64,000 nt of DNA. It comes from Arachnia propionica (GTDB lineage: Bacteria; Actinomycetota; Actinomycetes; Propionibacteriales; Propionibacteriaceae). The notes under the pieces were generated by a model, which saw only the letters and a list, made by a program, of their open reading frames with translations, was not told where the DNA came from and searched no databases. Within the stretch, counting starts at the first letter, position 1. The number at the start of each line of letters is the position of its first letter. The translations under genes and the position numbers were made by a program. This document shows, one piece after another, positions 17,730 through 27,209 of the stretch. Location of the stretch: contig NZ_RQYT01000001.1 of the NCBI RefSeq assembly GCF_003932785.1, positions 1 through 64,000 on the forward strand, read 5' to 3'.

Positions 17730-19427
17730 TCAGGGAAGCAGCCAGCTCAGGACCGGCGTCGACATGAGTCCTGAGATGAGGCACAGCAGGAAGAGCAGGA
17801 TGAAGCTCCAGGCGATGATGCGACGCAGGATGGCGGACTCGCTGCCCGCGAGCCCGATGGCGCTGGCCGCAATGGCCAAGGACTGGGGCGAGATCATCTT
17901 GCCCACGACGCCACCCGCGGCATTGGAGCCGACGAGGAGGGCCCGCATCTTCTCCACACCCAGCGCGGAGGCCTCTCCGATCTCGGTGCCGATGTTCGAC
18001 TGGAGACCGGAGAACAGGATGTTCGCCGAGGTGTCGGACCCGGTGACATAGGTACCGATCCAGCCGAGCACGGGAGCGAAGAACGGGTAGAGGACGCCAA
18101 CACCCGCGATGAAGGTTCCGAGGGCGAGGGTCTGCCCGGAGTCGCCCATCACGTAGGCCAGAGCGACGACCGAGCCGATGGTCAGCATCGCGAACTTCAT
18201 CTTCTTGACGTTGACCCACAGTTCCTTGAAAGCGTCGGCCAGGGAGACCCGGTAGACGAGCGCGGTGAGGAGTGCGACGAGCGCCAGGAGGATGCCGGGC
18301 GTGGAGGCCCATCCGAAGGTGTAGGTGATGTGCTTGGCAGGCTTGCCCGCGAAGTCGACAAGTCCCTCGAGGGCGGGCCAGGGGACGTTGACGTCCAGGC
18401 GCTTCATCGCGGCCTTCACCGCGGGAAGGGCCGCGAGGCTGAACACCACGATCACCATGATGTAGGGCACGAGGGCCATGAAGATGCGGCCCCCGGTGAG
18501 GTTGGAGGTGTCCGGCGTCTGCACCTCGACGGGCTCGGTTTCCAGCTCGGCATCGACGGGCTCGCCGATGCGTGGGATTGCCTCGGCCCCTCCCTGGGCC
18601 TTCCAGAAGCGGGTGAAGACGATGGCCACCCCGACGGTGACGACGGCGGCGATGAGCTCGGTCAGGTTGTACAACGGGGTGGCGGAGACGATCCACTTGA
18701 CCACACCGAAGGTGATGCCGACGACCAGTCCGACGGGCCAGCACTGCTTGACTCCTTGCTTGCCGTCCATGACGGCCAGCAGCAGGAACGGCACCACGAG
18801 GCAGAGCATCGCGGTGATCTGCCCCGTGATCGGGGAGATCGCCAGGACGTTGTCGCCGAAGTTGCCCTCCTTCGCCGCCTGGATGACGGGAAGGCCGACG
18901 GCACCGAAGGCCACGGGAACCGTGTTCGCCAGCAGGGCGATGAGGGCTGCCCTGATCTTGGAGAACCCGATGGCCACGAGCATCACGGCTGTGATGGCGA
19001 CCGGGGCACCGAACCCCGCCAGCGCCTCGAGCAGGCCGCCGAAGCAGAACGCGATGAGCAGGCCGAGCACGCGAGGATCGTCGCTGATGAGGAAGAACGT
19101 GTTGCGCAGGTCCTCGAAGCGGCCGGAGATCACCGTGACCTGGTACATCCAGATCGCCATGAGGAGGATCCACACGATCGGGAACAGGCCGTAGAGGAAG
19201 CCGTGCACGCTGGTCGACAGGGCCATGAGCACGGGCATCTTGAAGGCAAGGATCGCCACAAGGAAGGCGAGCGCCCAGGAGACGGCACCTGCCACGTGTG
19301 CCTTCCACCTGAGAGCTCCCAGGGTGATGAGCATGCAGGCGATCGGTATGAGCGCCACGAGCGCCGAGAGCCACTGGGTACCCAGCGGGTCAGCTATGGG
19401 CTGGAAGCCCTCGAGCGGGATGAACAT
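17730..19427 (-). CDS. lldP: L-lactate permease (LctP family)
   Basis: This encodes 565 residues from ATG 19427, which has GGAG nine bases upstream; a longer frame starts in the promoter region and is unlikely. It has about 12-14 hydrophobic segments of the lactate permease family, with conserved stretches GGLLEALAGFGAPVAITAVM and GSDTSANILFSGLQ ... SNAAGGVVGKMISPQSLAIA. It imports L-lactate, probably by proton symport, to supply LutABC encoded just downstream. A hydrophilic loop around 290-330 is rich in Glu, Pro and Thr. It is the first gene of the lut operon and divergent from a FadR-type regulator. Confidence 0.95.
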   Translation of the reverse strand: MFIPLEGFQPIADPLGTQWLSALVALIPIACMLITLGALRWKAHVAGAVSWALAFLVAILAFKMPVLMALSTSVHGFLYGLFPIVWILLMAIWMYQVTVISGRFEDLRNTFFLISDDPRVLGLLIAFCFGGLLEALAGFGAPVAITAVMLVAIGFSKIRAALIALLANTVPVAFGAVGLPVIQAAKEGNFGDNVLAISPITGQITAMLCLVVPFLLLAVMDGKQGVKQCWPVGLVVGITFGVVKWIVSATPLYNLTELIAAVVTVGVAIVFTRFWKAQGGAEAIPRIGEPVDAELETEPVEVQTPDTSNLTGGRIFMALVPYIMVIVVFSLAALPAVKAAMKRLDVNVPWPALEGLVDFAGKPAKHITYTFGWASTPGILLALVALLTALVYRVSLADAFKELWVNVKKMKFAMLTIGSVVALAYVMGDSGQTLALGTFIAGVGVLYPFFAPVLGWIGTYVTGSDTSANILFSGLQSNIGTEIGEASALGVEKMRALLVGSNAAGGVVGKMISPQSLAIAASAIGLAGSESAILRRIIAWSFILLFLLCLISGLMSTPVLSWLLP

Positions 19428-19467
19428 AGACAGAACTCCATCGTCCACCGGGCCCACCGCGAGCCCG

Positions 19468-19484
19468 AATTGGTCCGACCTTAA
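19468..19484. promoter_or_regulatory. Candidate FadR/PdhR-type operator between lldP and its regulator
   Basis: The sequence aattggtccgaccttaa is centred on a 9-base palindrome (ggtccgacc) and matches the AATTGGTNNNACCAATT pattern of PdhR/LldR-like regulators perfectly on the left arm and partly on the right. It lies 41 bases upstream of lldP. A minus-strand TAAGGT (19478-19483) overlaps it and could be the -10 box, so binding would block transcription. Confidence 0.55.
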
Positions 19485-19590
19485 CATCCACCCGTTCGCG
19501 ACACACTGTCGGGGTCGAAAAAGACTGCACAAACCTCAACTTCCCTGCGAGGTGTGGGCCGAAGTTCCGCAGGGGTGCCAGAATGGGCAC

Positions 19591-20289
19591 GTGGCCGGTG
19601 AAGACAGGAAAGCCCACCAGATCGCCCTCGATCACATCGAGAGCGAGCTGCTGACGGGGAACTACCCCGTCGGCACCAAACTGCCCTCGGAGCGGGAACT
19701 CGCCGAACATCTCGGGATCAGCCGAGGGGCAGTGCGTGAGGCGATCCGCGTCCTTCAGGCCCAGGGTATCCTCGAGTCCCTGCCCGGCCCCGGTCGCGGC
19801 ACCCGCACCATCGCGGGACACACCGAGGCGCTCAGCAAACTGCTCCGCCTCCACCTCGCGGTCACATCGACCTCCGCGGGCGATCTCACCGAGACGCGAC
19901 GGGCCCTGGAGCGTTCCACGGTCTCCCTCGCGGCCAGACATCGCGACGACCACGCTCTGCGTCGTCTGGAGGAACTCGTCACGCGCATGGATGAGGAGCA
20001 CCGCCTCGAGGAGTTCAACCTCCTCGACACGGACTTCCACCTGGAGATCGCTCAGGCGGCCCGCCACGCCTTCATCGGGGACCTGACGTGTGCCATCCGT
20101 GTCGCCCTGCGAGACCCCATCCACCGGGCCTCCGTGGCCATGCCGGACTGGCAGGCTCTCCGCACCAACCTCTGTGAACAGCACCGGGGCATCTTCGAGT
20201 CGATCGCCGACAGGGACGCCGATGCCGCCGCTGAACGCATGGACCAGCACATCCGGAGCGCCTACGCCATCCTCCGCCCGGAGCTGTGA
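19591..20289 (+). CDS. GntR-family (FadR subfamily) regulator, likely of lactate utilisation
   Basis: This encodes 232 residues from GTG 19591, selected because the GntR winged helix should start within about 20 residues. The N-terminal part has the GntR signature (GTKLPSERELAEHLGISRG, then AVREAIRVLQAQGILES). The C-terminal half is an all-helical FCD effector domain with the metal-ligand pattern DTDFHLEIAQAARH and a later EQHRGIFESI. It is divergent from lldP-lutABC with a FadR-type palindrome between them. A repressor released by lactate, like LldR or LutR, is the likely role. No Shine-Dalgarno sequence is seen; CAGAAT six bases upstream may be a -10 box of a leaderless mRNA. Confidence 0.85.
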   Translation: MAGEDRKAHQIALDHIESELLTGNYPVGTKLPSERELAEHLGISRGAVREAIRVLQAQGILESLPGPGRGTRTIAGHTEALSKLLRLHLAVTSTSAGDLTETRRALERSTVSLAARHRDDHALRRLEELVTRMDEEHRLEEFNLLDTDFHLEIAQAARHAFIGDLTCAIRVALRDPIHRASVAMPDWQALRTNLCEQHRGIFESIADRDADAAAERMDQHIRSAYAILRPEL

Positions 20290-20293
20290 CCCC

Positions 20294-21160
20294 TCACGGC
20301 ACGAGCACGGCGACGGGGCGGGCCCCCTCACCGTCGGGGCGGTAGAGTGCCAGCAGTTCCCCCTCCGGGGAGATCACTCCGGTCACCTCCGCGGGAACCG
20401 CATGGTCGATACGCCGCCCGAACCGGACATCCCGGGCCGTGACCTCGTCGACATCGATGCAGGGGAAACTGCGTCGGGCTGCGTCGGCCATCGACATCAG
20501 TTCGGGGGCCTCGTCGCCGAGTTGCACCGCGGCGGCGAGATCGAACCCACCGACCCTCGTGCGTCGCAGCGAGGTGAGATGCCCGCCCACACCGAGGGCG
20601 GCCCCCAGGTCGCGGGCGATCGCGCGGATGTAGGTACCTGAACTGCACTCCACGTCGACGTCCAGATCCACCACACCGTCGCCGACGCGCACGTCCAGCA
20701 CGTCCAACCGGGTGATCTCCACCCGCCGGGCCTTGAGTTCGACGTCCACGCCCTGCCGCACCAGGTCGTAGGCACGCCTGCCCTGCACCTTGATCGCCGA
20801 CACCGCCGACGGGGTCTGCCACACGGCTCCCCGCATCGGGGCAAGTGCCGCCTCGATCTCCTCGTGGGTGACCGCGGAGGCGTCGGCAACGGCCGTCACC
20901 TCACCGTCGGCATCATCGGTGTTCGACGACTCCCCCAGCCGGATCGTGGCCAGGTACCGCTTGTCGTGCAGTGCAAGATGACCGAGCAGCTTCGTCGCCC
21001 GGTTGACGCCGAGAATGAGCACCCCCGTGGCCATCGGATCGAGGGTGCCGGCATGACCGACCCTCCTGGTGCCCAACAGGCGACGGAGGCGCCCCACCAC
21101 CTGGTGTGAGGTCACCCCCGTCGCCTTGTCGACGACCACGAGGCCTGAGGCCGCGGTCAC
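20294..21160 (-). CDS. truB: tRNA pseudouridine-55 synthase
   Basis: This encodes 288 residues from GTG 21160, overlapping the rbfA stop (GTGA). It isomerises U55 of the tRNA T-loop. The catalytic motif RRVGHAGTLDPMATGVL holds the nucleophilic Asp at about residue 41; KRYLATIRLGESSNTDD and the later VECSSGTYIRAIARDLG are the other TruB motifs. A short C-terminal extension (EVTGVISPEGELLALYRP) is PUA-like. Its stop lies 4 bases from that of the convergent regulator gene. Confidence 0.97.
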   Translation of the reverse strand: MTAASGLVVVDKATGVTSHQVVGRLRRLLGTRRVGHAGTLDPMATGVLILGVNRATKLLGHLALHDKRYLATIRLGESSNTDDADGEVTAVADASAVTHEEIEAALAPMRGAVWQTPSAVSAIKVQGRRAYDLVRQGVDVELKARRVEITRLDVLDVRVGDGVVDLDVDVECSSGTYIRAIARDLGAALGVGGHLTSLRRTRVGGFDLAAAVQLGDEAPELMSMADAARRSFPCIDVDEVTARDVRFGRRIDHAVPAEVTGVISPEGELLALYRPDGEGARPVAVLVP

Positions 21161-21591
21161 TCGTCCTCGTCGGACTCGCGCGGCTTCTGGTACGGATCGG
21201 ACTCGCCCGCGAAGGTCTTGCCGACGGCCTGGGCCGCCACCTCCGCGTCCTGGGCGGCGGCCTTCGCGAGCAGATCCTCGATGCTGCGCGCCGCCTCGGG
21301 GGTGGCGTCCAGCACGAAGGTCAGCGAGGGGGTGTGCCGCAGCCCCAGCTGGGATCCCAGCGTGGAGCGCAGCATCCCCGTCGCGGAGGTCAGAGCCGCA
21401 GCAGTGCCCGCCCGCTCCGAATCGTCACCCATGACCGTGTAGAACACGGTCGCCTCGCGGTTGTCACCGGTCAGCCTCACATCGGTGAGCGTCACGAAGC
21501 CGAGCCTCGGGTCCTTCACCCGCCGCTCGATCGCAGAGGCGAGAATCACCTTGATCTGGTCAGCCAGCTTGGCATTCCTGGGATTGGCCAT
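21157..21591 (-). CDS. rbfA: 30S ribosome-binding factor A
   Basis: This encodes 144 residues, a 16S rRNA maturation and cold-adaptation factor. The KH-type fold is recognisable from ADQIKVILASAIERRVKDPR and LGFVTLTDVRLTGDNREATV, and the end is an acidic, disordered tail (ESDEDE). GGAAGGGAAG precedes the ATG. It lies 13 bases after infB and overlaps truB by 4, so infB-rbfA-truB are one transcription unit. Confidence 0.96.
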   Translation of the reverse strand: MANPRNAKLADQIKVILASAIERRVKDPRLGFVTLTDVRLTGDNREATVFYTVMGDDSERAGTAAALTSATGMLRSTLGSQLGLRHTPSLTFVLDATPEAARSIEDLLAKAAAQDAEVAAQAVGKTFAGESDPYQKPRESDEDE

Positions 21592-21604
21592 GTCTTCCCT
21601 TCCG

Positions 21605-24487
21605 TCAGGAGCGCTCGCGCTCGACCATCTCGAAGGTCTCGATGATGTCGCCGATGCGGATGTCGCCGTAGTTGGCCAGGGTCATACCGCACTCGAAGCC
21701 CTCACGGACCTCGGTGACGTCGTCCTTCTCACGCCTGAGCGACGCGATGGAGGTCTCCGCCACGACGATGCCGTCGCGCAGGAGCCGGGCCTTCTGGTTC
21801 CGCTTGATGGCACCGTCGATGATCATGCAGCCCGCGATGTTGCCGAACTTGGAGGAACGGAAGATCTCGCGGATCTCGGCCTGACCACGGATCTCCTCCG
21901 CGTAGATCGGCTTGAGCATGCCCTTGAGGGCTGCCTCGATCTCGTCGATGGCGGCGTAGATGACCGAGTGGTACCGGATGTCGACGTTCTCGCGGTCCGC
22001 GAGCTGGGCCGCATGGGCCGTGGCACGGACATTGAAGCCGATGATGACGGCCTTCGACGCGGCAGCCAGCGACACGTTGGTCTCGGTGATGGCACCCACA
22101 CCACGGTCGATGACGCGCAGGCTGACCTCGTCGCCGACATCGATCTGCGACAGGGCGTCCTCGAGGGCCTCGACGGAACCGGCGCCGTCGCCCTTGAGGA
22201 TGAGCAGCAGCTCCTGGGTCTCGCCCTTCTGCAGCTCGTCGAACAGCTGGTCCAAGGTCTTGCGGCGGCTCGTCTTGGCCTGCTGGGCCGCCCGCATGCG
22301 CGCCTCGCGCTTGTCGGCGATCTGCCGCGCCATGCGGTCGTCCTCGACGACCAGGAAGTTGTCGCCGGCGCCGGGGACCGAGGTGAGGCCGAGCACCTGG
22401 ACGGGCATCGACGGCGGGGCCTCCGTCACGTTGCGGCCCTGGTCGTCGATCAGCGCACGGACGCGGCCATGGGCCGACCCCGCGACGATCGAGTCGCCGA
22501 TGCGCAACGTGCCACGGTGCACCAGCACCGTCGCAACCGGACCACGTCCCTTGTCGAGGTGGGCCTCGATGGCCACGCCCTGCGCAGGCATGTCCGGGTT
22601 GGCGCGCAGGTCCAGGGCCGCATCCGCGGTCAGGACGATCGCCTCGAGCAGGTTGTCGAGGCCCTGCTTCGTCACGGCGGACACGTCGACGAACTGGGTG
22701 TCACCGCCGTACTCCTCCGGCACGACGCCGAACTCGGAGAGCTGGCCGCGCACCCGAACCGGGTCAGCGGTCGGCTTGTCGACCTTGTTGACGGCCACGA
22801 CGATCGGCACATCGGCCGCCTTCGCGTGGTTGAGCGCCTCGATGGTCTGGGGCATGACGCCGTCATCGGCCGCGACCACGAGCACCGCGATGTCGGTGGA
22901 CTTGGCGCCACGGGCCCGCATGGCCGTGAAGGCCTCGTGACCGGGGGTGTCGATGAACGTGATGGCACGTTCCTCGCCGTCGACCTCGGTCTCGACCTGG
23001 TAGGCACCGATGGCCTGCGTGATGCCACCGGCCTCGCCCGCGACGACGTTGGTGTGCCGCAGGGCATCCAGCAGCTTGGTCTTGCCGTGGTCGACGTGAC
23101 CCATGACGGTGACGACCGGCGGACGGGCCTCGAGGTCCTCCTCGCCACCGATGTTCTCGCCGAACTCGAGGTCGAAGGACTCCAGCAGCTCGCGGTCCTC
23201 GTCCTCGGGGGAGACGACCTCGATGTTGTAGTCGAGTTCCGCACCGAGCACCTCGAGAGTGTCGTCGGCGACGGACTGGGTGGCGGTGACCATCTCACCG
23301 AGGTGGAACAGCACCTGCACCAACGACGCCGGCTCGACGCCGATCTTCTCGGCCAGATCCGTCAGCGAGGCGCCACGGCGCAGGCGCACCGTCTGCCCGT
23401 CGCCCTTGCGGACGCGCACACCTCCGATGGAGGGGGCCTCCATCTGGTCGAACTCCTGCCTGCGCTGCTTCTTCGACTTGCGACCGCGTCGGCCACCGGC
23501 ACCACCGCGACCGAAGGCACCCTGCGTGGAGCCGCCACGACCGCGGCCACCGCCGCCGCCACGACCGCCACCACCGCCGCCGCCCATCGGGGGGCCGCCG
23601 AAGCCGCCGCCACCACCGGGACGACCGGGGCCACCGCCGCCGGGACGGCCACGGCCGGGGCCGGGGCGACCCGACCCACGCACGGCCGCCTGGCCGAGGT
23701 TCGAGTTCTGCGTCTTCGGCATCATGGCCGGGTTGGGGCGCGGCAGACCCCCGGTGCCACCGGGGCGGGGCATCCGCTGCCCGTCACCGGGTCGTGCACC
23801 ACCACCGGCGCCGCCCTCGGGGCGCCGCTGCGCACCGGGACGGCCGACACCCATGCCCTGGGACGCGGCGAAGGGGTTGTTCCCGGGACGAGGCGCTCCG
23901 GGACGGCGCGCCCCGGCTCCGGGAGCCTGACCGGGAACGGCGGGACGCGGGCCCGGACGTGCTCCGGAACCGGGACGAGGGGCCGCCTCGGAGGGACGCG
24001 GCGTCGTCTCACCGCCCTGACGCTGGGCGGGCGGGGTCGGCTTGGGTCCGGGGGCGGCAGGGCGTGCACCACCAGGACGCGGAGCACCACCGGGCCGCGG
24101 AGCACCACCGGGCCGCGGGGCACCCGGACGGGGCGCGGGGGTCGGACGCGACACCTCGGCGGGCTGGCTCACCGTCGGGGCACCGGGGGTGGCGACGGGA
24201 GCCGCCGGGGCGGACGGCTTCGGGGAGTTCGGGCGTGCCGCGGGCTTCGCCGGAGCAGGGTCCTTCTTCTCCTTGTCCTTGGGCGCTTCCTTCGCCGGGG
24301 CCTTCGCGGCCTCCTTCGGGGCCTCGGGGGCGGGCGCGTAGGCCTCTCGGATCCGTCGCACGACGGGGGCCTCGAGGGTCGATGACGGGCTGCTGACGAA
24401 TTCGCCCATCTCCTTGAGCTTTCCTAGAAGCTCCTTGCTTGTGATCCCGATCTCTTTTGCGATCTCGTGGACGCGGGGCTTGGCCAC
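21605..24487 (-). CDS. infB: Translation initiation factor IF-2
   Basis: This encodes 960 residues from GTG 24487, with GAAGGAG upstream. It is a GTPase that places initiator fMet-tRNA on the 30S subunit. An N-terminal IF2 helical domain (about 1-55) is followed by a very long low-complexity linker rich in Pro, Gly, Ala and Arg (about 60-350), typical of actinobacterial IF-2. The G domain begins near residue 457: [12 protein letters not shown] (G1), DTPGHEAF (G3), [10 protein letters not shown] (G4). Domains II-IV complete the protein, with the C-terminal initiator-tRNA domain around [15 protein letters not shown] small hairpin separates it from rnpM. Confidence 0.98.
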   Translation of the reverse strand: MAKPRVHEIAKEIGITSKELLGKLKEMGEFVSSPSSTLEAPVVRRIREAYAPAPEAPKEAAKAPAKEAPKDKEKKDPAPAKPAARPNSPKPSAPAAPVATPGAPTVSQPAEVSRPTPAPRPGAPRPGGAPRPGGAPRPGGARPAAPGPKPTPPAQRQGGETTPRPSEAAPRPGSGARPGPRPAVPGQAPGAGARRPGAPRPGNNPFAASQGMGVGRPGAQRRPEGGAGGGARPGDGQRMPRPGGTGGLPRPNPAMMPKTQNSNLGQAAVRGSGRPGPGRGRPGGGGPGRPGGGGGFGGPPMGGGGGGGRGGGGGRGRGGSTQGAFGRGGAGGRRGRKSKKQRRQEFDQMEAPSIGGVRVRKGDGQTVRLRRGASLTDLAEKIGVEPASLVQVLFHLGEMVTATQSVADDTLEVLGAELDYNIEVVSPEDEDRELLESFDLEFGENIGGEEDLEARPPVVTVMGHVDHGKTKLLDALRHTNVVAGEAGGITQAIGAYQVETEVDGEERAITFIDTPGHEAFTAMRARGAKSTDIAVLVVAADDGVMPQTIEALNHAKAADVPIVVAVNKVDKPTADPVRVRGQLSEFGVVPEEYGGDTQFVDVSAVTKQGLDNLLEAIVLTADAALDLRANPDMPAQGVAIEAHLDKGRGPVATVLVHRGTLRIGDSIVAGSAHGRVRALIDDQGRNVTEAPPSMPVQVLGLTSVPGAGDNFLVVEDDRMARQIADKREARMRAAQQAKTSRRKTLDQLFDELQKGETQELLLILKGDGAGSVEALEDALSQIDVGDEVSLRVIDRGVGAITETNVSLAAASKAVIIGFNVRATAHAAQLADRENVDIRYHSVIYAAIDEIEAALKGMLKPIYAEEIRGQAEIREIFRSSKFGNIAGCMIIDGAIKRNQKARLLRDGIVVAETSIASLRREKDDVTEVREGFECGMTLANYGDIRIGDIIETFEMVERERS

Positions 24488-24599
24488 TTGTCTCCTTCGT
24501 CAGGGCCGCCGGACACGCATCCTCGGCCCACTAGCTGGTTTGCTGGGTCATCTCATGTACTCATCGAGTGGTCATGAGCGTTAACTCACTTTCTGGGGA

Positions 24600-24618
24600 G
24601 CGCGACTGGATGTCGCGC
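24600..24618 (-). other. Hairpin between rnpM and infB
   Basis: A 7-bp stem (gcgcgac / gtcgcgc) with a 5-base loop lies in the 191-base gap. It lacks a U-tract, so it is either a weak terminator/attenuator or chance in GC-rich DNA. Confidence 0.3.
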
Positions 24619-24678
24619 GGGTGATGGGCCACGCGGAATGGTCCGAGGGCCAACGGGCATCCTACCGCTCAGGGCACG

Positions 24679-24933
24679 TCAATATCCAACTGGCGCATCG
24701 CCTCGAAGCCTGCGTTCCAAGGCCTCCGAGAGCTTCGCTCCCCCACCGAGCACCCGACGCAGGGCCTGCCGTTTCATCGCGACGTCCAGACAACCCCTGT
24801 GGAGGTAGGCTCCACGCCCCTCCAGACGGGGTCGGGTGGCGTCGACGAGCACGTCGCCGATCCGCACGATGCGCACCAGCCGCGACTGGTCGTCACGGCG
24901 TCGACATCCGATGCAGGTGCGTTGGGGTTCCAC
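24679..24933 (-). CDS. rnpM: YlxR/RnpM-family RNA-binding protein
   Basis: This encodes 84 residues from GTG 24933. It is the DUF448 (YlxR) family, recently linked to RNase P modulation. The family signature is complete: RTCIGCRRRDDQSRLVRIV at the N-terminus, then GRGAYLHRGCLDVAMKRQAL in the middle. In most bacteria it follows nusA directly; here 678 bases and an opposite-strand gene separate them, so this gene and infB may depend on another promoter. I see no clear -10 box in the short stretch upstream. Confidence 0.92.
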   Translation of the reverse strand: MEPQRTCIGCRRRDDQSRLVRIVRIGDVLVDATRPRLEGRGAYLHRGCLDVAMKRQALRRVLGGGAKLSEALERRLRGDAPVGY

Positions 24934-25053
24934 GCCCCAAGGTTCTCACACCCTCATCGAATGCCCAGCATGGCCACAGGTTGCTGACAGTCACGGCTCC
25001 GAGAGTGGAACCCATCAGTTGGCAGAGACCGACTGGGAAAGGAAGAGAACACC

Positions 25054-25590
25054 ATGAGGAAACTCGCCCTCACGGGAGCGGCGACCCTGGCCAGTGCCGG
25101 ACTCCTTCTGGGGATTCCCCAGATCTCCCACGCCGAGACCGATCAACCGAGCGATGGCCCGAGCGCCTCCAGCTCATCGACGCCTCGTCCCGGCCCGGGC
25201 AAGGGCCCCCAGCACCTCGACCTGTCCGCCCTCGCGGAACGTCTCGGAGTCGAGGAATCGGCCCTCAAGGAGGCCTTCGAGGCGATCCGACCCTCGGCCC
25301 CCTCCTGGTCCGAGAAGGGACAACCCCCCTCGGCCGAGGCCCGGGAGCAACGGCACGAGGAACTCGCCAAGGCCCTGGCCGAGAAACTGGGGCTCGACAA
25401 GGCGACGGTCTCCTCGGCCCTCACGGAGATGCATGAGGCAAGGAACAGGGAGCACGCCGCCCGCCTCACCTCCGTACTGGAGCAGGCCGTGACCGACGGC
25501 ACCCTCACCCAGACCGAGGCCGACGCCGTGGCCAAGGCCGCAGCCGCCGGGTTGGTCGGCCCGGCCGGCCCAGGGGGTGGTCGCCGGTAG
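25054..25590 (+). CDS. Small secreted helical protein inserted between nusA and rnpM
   Basis: This encodes 178 residues with a good ribosome site (GGAAAGGAAG) before the ATG. A Sec signal peptide occupies about 1-27 (positively charged start, LALTGAATLASAGLLLGI core, cleavage after ISHA). A Ser/Pro/Gly linker follows, then two similar helical modules: LDLSALAERLGVEESALKEAFEA and EELAKALAEKLGLDKATVSSAL, each reading L-x-x-LA-x-xLG-(V/L)-x-x-x-x-(L/V)-x-x-A(L/F). The end is Gly-rich with GGGRR. The function is unknown; the modules resemble small HTH-like or cell-envelope repeat units. It lies on the strand opposite to the nusA operon it interrupts. Confidence 0.8.
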   Translation: MRKLALTGAATLASAGLLLGIPQISHAETDQPSDGPSASSSSTPRPGPGKGPQHLDLSALAERLGVEESALKEAFEAIRPSAPSWSEKGQPPSAEAREQRHEELAKALAEKLGLDKATVSSALTEMHEARNREHAARLTSVLEQAVTDGTLTQTEADAVAKAAAAGLVGPAGPGGGRR

Positions 25591-25611
25591 ACCTGACCGC
25601 AGAACCCCCTT

Positions 25612-26574
25612 TCAGGCGTCCGGCTGGATGTCGATCCGCCACCCGGTGAGTCGAGCAGCCAGCCGGGCGTTCTGCCCCTCCCGGCCGATGGCCAACGACA
25701 GCTGGTAGTCCGGAACGATCGCCCGACAGGCGTGGCCCGCCTCGTCGATCACCGTCACGGAGAGGACCTTGGCGGGGGACAGCGCTGCCGCCACGAACTT
25801 CGTGGGATCCTCCGACCAGTCGACGATGTCGATCTTCTCGTCGTTGAGTTCATTGGTGACGGCCCGGACCCGCTGGCCCATGGGACCGATGCAGGCCCCC
25901 TTGGCGGAGACGTCGGGGTTGCTGCTCACCACCGCGATCTTGGAACGGTGCCCCGCCTCACGGGCCACCTCCTTGATCTCGACGACGCCCTGGGCGATCT
26001 CCGGGACCTCCAGGGCGAAGAGTTTCCGCACCAGGTTGGGGTGGGTCCGGGAGACCAGGACCTGGGGACCGCGCGCCTCGCGCCTCACGCTGACGACGTA
26101 GACGCGGATGCGTTTGCCGTGGGAGTAGTCCTCCCCCGGCACCTGTTCCGACAGCGGCATGATCGCCTCGAGGGTTCCCAGATCGACCCGCACGGCCCGG
26201 GAATCCCGGTCCGCCTGGATGACCCCCGTGAGGATGTCTCCCTCGGACCCCGAGAAGTGCCCGTACTTCTGGTCGTCCTCCGCCTCGCGGATGCGCTGGA
26301 AGATCACCTGACGTGCCGTCGACGCCGCCACCCGCCCGAAGTCCTCCGGCGTGCAGTCGTAGTACCCGATCACGTTGTCGTCATCGTCGAACTCGGGGGC
26401 GAGCACCGCCACCTGCCCGGTCCTCTGGTTCAGTTCGACCTTCACGCCGCGCAATGGGTGATCGGTCTTCTGGTAGGCCCCGAGCAGGGCGGCCTCGAGC
26501 GTGTTGACCAGGTATTCGAAGGGAATCTCCTTGTCACGCTCGATGGCGCGCAGGGCAGCCATGTCGATGTCCAT
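25612..26574 (-). CDS. nusA: Transcription termination/antitermination protein NusA
   Basis: This encodes 320 residues, a normal length for the actinobacterial protein, which lacks the C-terminal acidic repeats of E. coli. It binds RNA polymerase and nascent RNA and influences pausing and termination. The order is an N-terminal RNAP-binding domain (1-110), an S1 domain (about 115-185, [22 protein letters not shown]), KH1 ([18 protein letters not shown]) and KH2 ([20 protein letters not shown]). It starts one base after the rimP stop. The usual next gene, rnpM, is displaced. Confidence 0.97.
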   Translation of the reverse strand: MDIDMAALRAIERDKEIPFEYLVNTLEAALLGAYQKTDHPLRGVKVELNQRTGQVAVLAPEFDDDDNVIGYYDCTPEDFGRVAASTARQVIFQRIREAEDDQKYGHFSGSEGDILTGVIQADRDSRAVRVDLGTLEAIMPLSEQVPGEDYSHGKRIRVYVVSVRREARGPQVLVSRTHPNLVRKLFALEVPEIAQGVVEIKEVAREAGHRSKIAVVSSNPDVSAKGACIGPMGQRVRAVTNELNDEKIDIVDWSEDPTKFVAAALSPAKVLSVTVIDEAGHACRAIVPDYQLSLAIGREGQNARLAARLTGWRIDIQPDA

Positions 26575-26575
26575 G

Positions 26576-27082
26576 TCAGGCCTCCTCGTCCTCGTTGTCG
26601 TGGTCCCCCGGGAGGGCGAACTCCTTGGGCGGATTCAGTTCGACCTGCACAACCGCCTTGCGGATGTCGCTCAGGGGGATCTCCCGTTCCGCCCCGTCGA
26701 TACCGAGGCGCACGACGTCGTCGGTCACGTCGAGAATGCGCGCGGTGAGTCCCTCCTCGGCGAGGCTCAGCTTGACGAGCCTGCCGCGATTGCGCCGGTA
26801 GTGCTTGCTCTCGGTCAACGGCGCGCCGACGCCTCGGCTCGACACCTCGAGGGTGTAGGGCGCGTTGCCGACCGCGTCACTGGCGTCGAGGGCGGCCGAG
26901 ATCCTCATCGAGGCCGCTGAGATGTCGTCGAGCAGGGGTCCACGCCCGACGGGTCCGTCGCCGTCGACGGTGATCCTGAGCAGGCGTCGTTTCCCGATGG
27001 GTGTCACCTCGAGGCTATCCAGCTCGAGTCCGGCCTCAGCCAGGATCGGCTCCACCAGCCGTGTGAGCTCTGTGTCCTGCAT
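26576..27082 (-). CDS. rimP: Ribosome maturation factor RimP
   Basis: This encodes 168 residues, required for 30S assembly. The N-terminal alpha/beta domain begins [20 protein letters not shown] and includes [11 protein letters not shown] and [15 protein letters not shown], the family signature; an SH3-like C-terminal domain follows and ends in an acidic tail. GGAGAG precedes the ATG. It is first in the rimP-nusA unit and divergent from a lipoprotein gene. Confidence 0.95.
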   Translation of the reverse strand: MQDTELTRLVEPILAEAGLELDSLEVTPIGKRRLLRITVDGDGPVGRGPLLDDISAASMRISAALDASDAVGNAPYTLEVSSRGVGAPLTESKHYRRNRGRLVKLSLAEEGLTARILDVTDDVVRLGIDGAEREIPLSDIRKAVVQVELNPPKEFALPGDHDNEDEEA

Positions 27083-27122
27083 GTCGCTCTCCGATTCGAT
27101 TGTGGGTCAAGTTGTGCTGGCC

Positions 27123-27128
27123 ATACTA
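27123..27128 (-). promoter_or_regulatory. rimP: -10 box candidate for rimP-nusA
   Basis: TAGTAT on the minus strand lies 40 bases before the rimP ATG; no convincing -35 is seen. Confidence 0.4.
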
Positions 27129-27197
27129 CGTGGCCCGCGCATCCTGTCCGTCCGCCGTTCGGCCGAACCACCGAGAAGTGGGTGCGAAACCACTCAC

Positions 27198-27203
27198 TAC
27201 ACT
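27198..27203 (+). promoter_or_regulatory. -10 box, probable leaderless promoter
   Basis: TACACT ends six bases before ATG 27210, with no ribosome site in the gap (tccccc). The same hexamer precedes the GNAT gene at 8962. Confidence 0.5.
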
Positions 27204-27209
27204 TCCCCC

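Noticed and set aside
21461-24385. 974-codon plus-strand frame opposite infB
   Set aside because: It is low-complexity and mirrors the IF-2 coding sequence; IF-2 motifs on the minus strand are complete.
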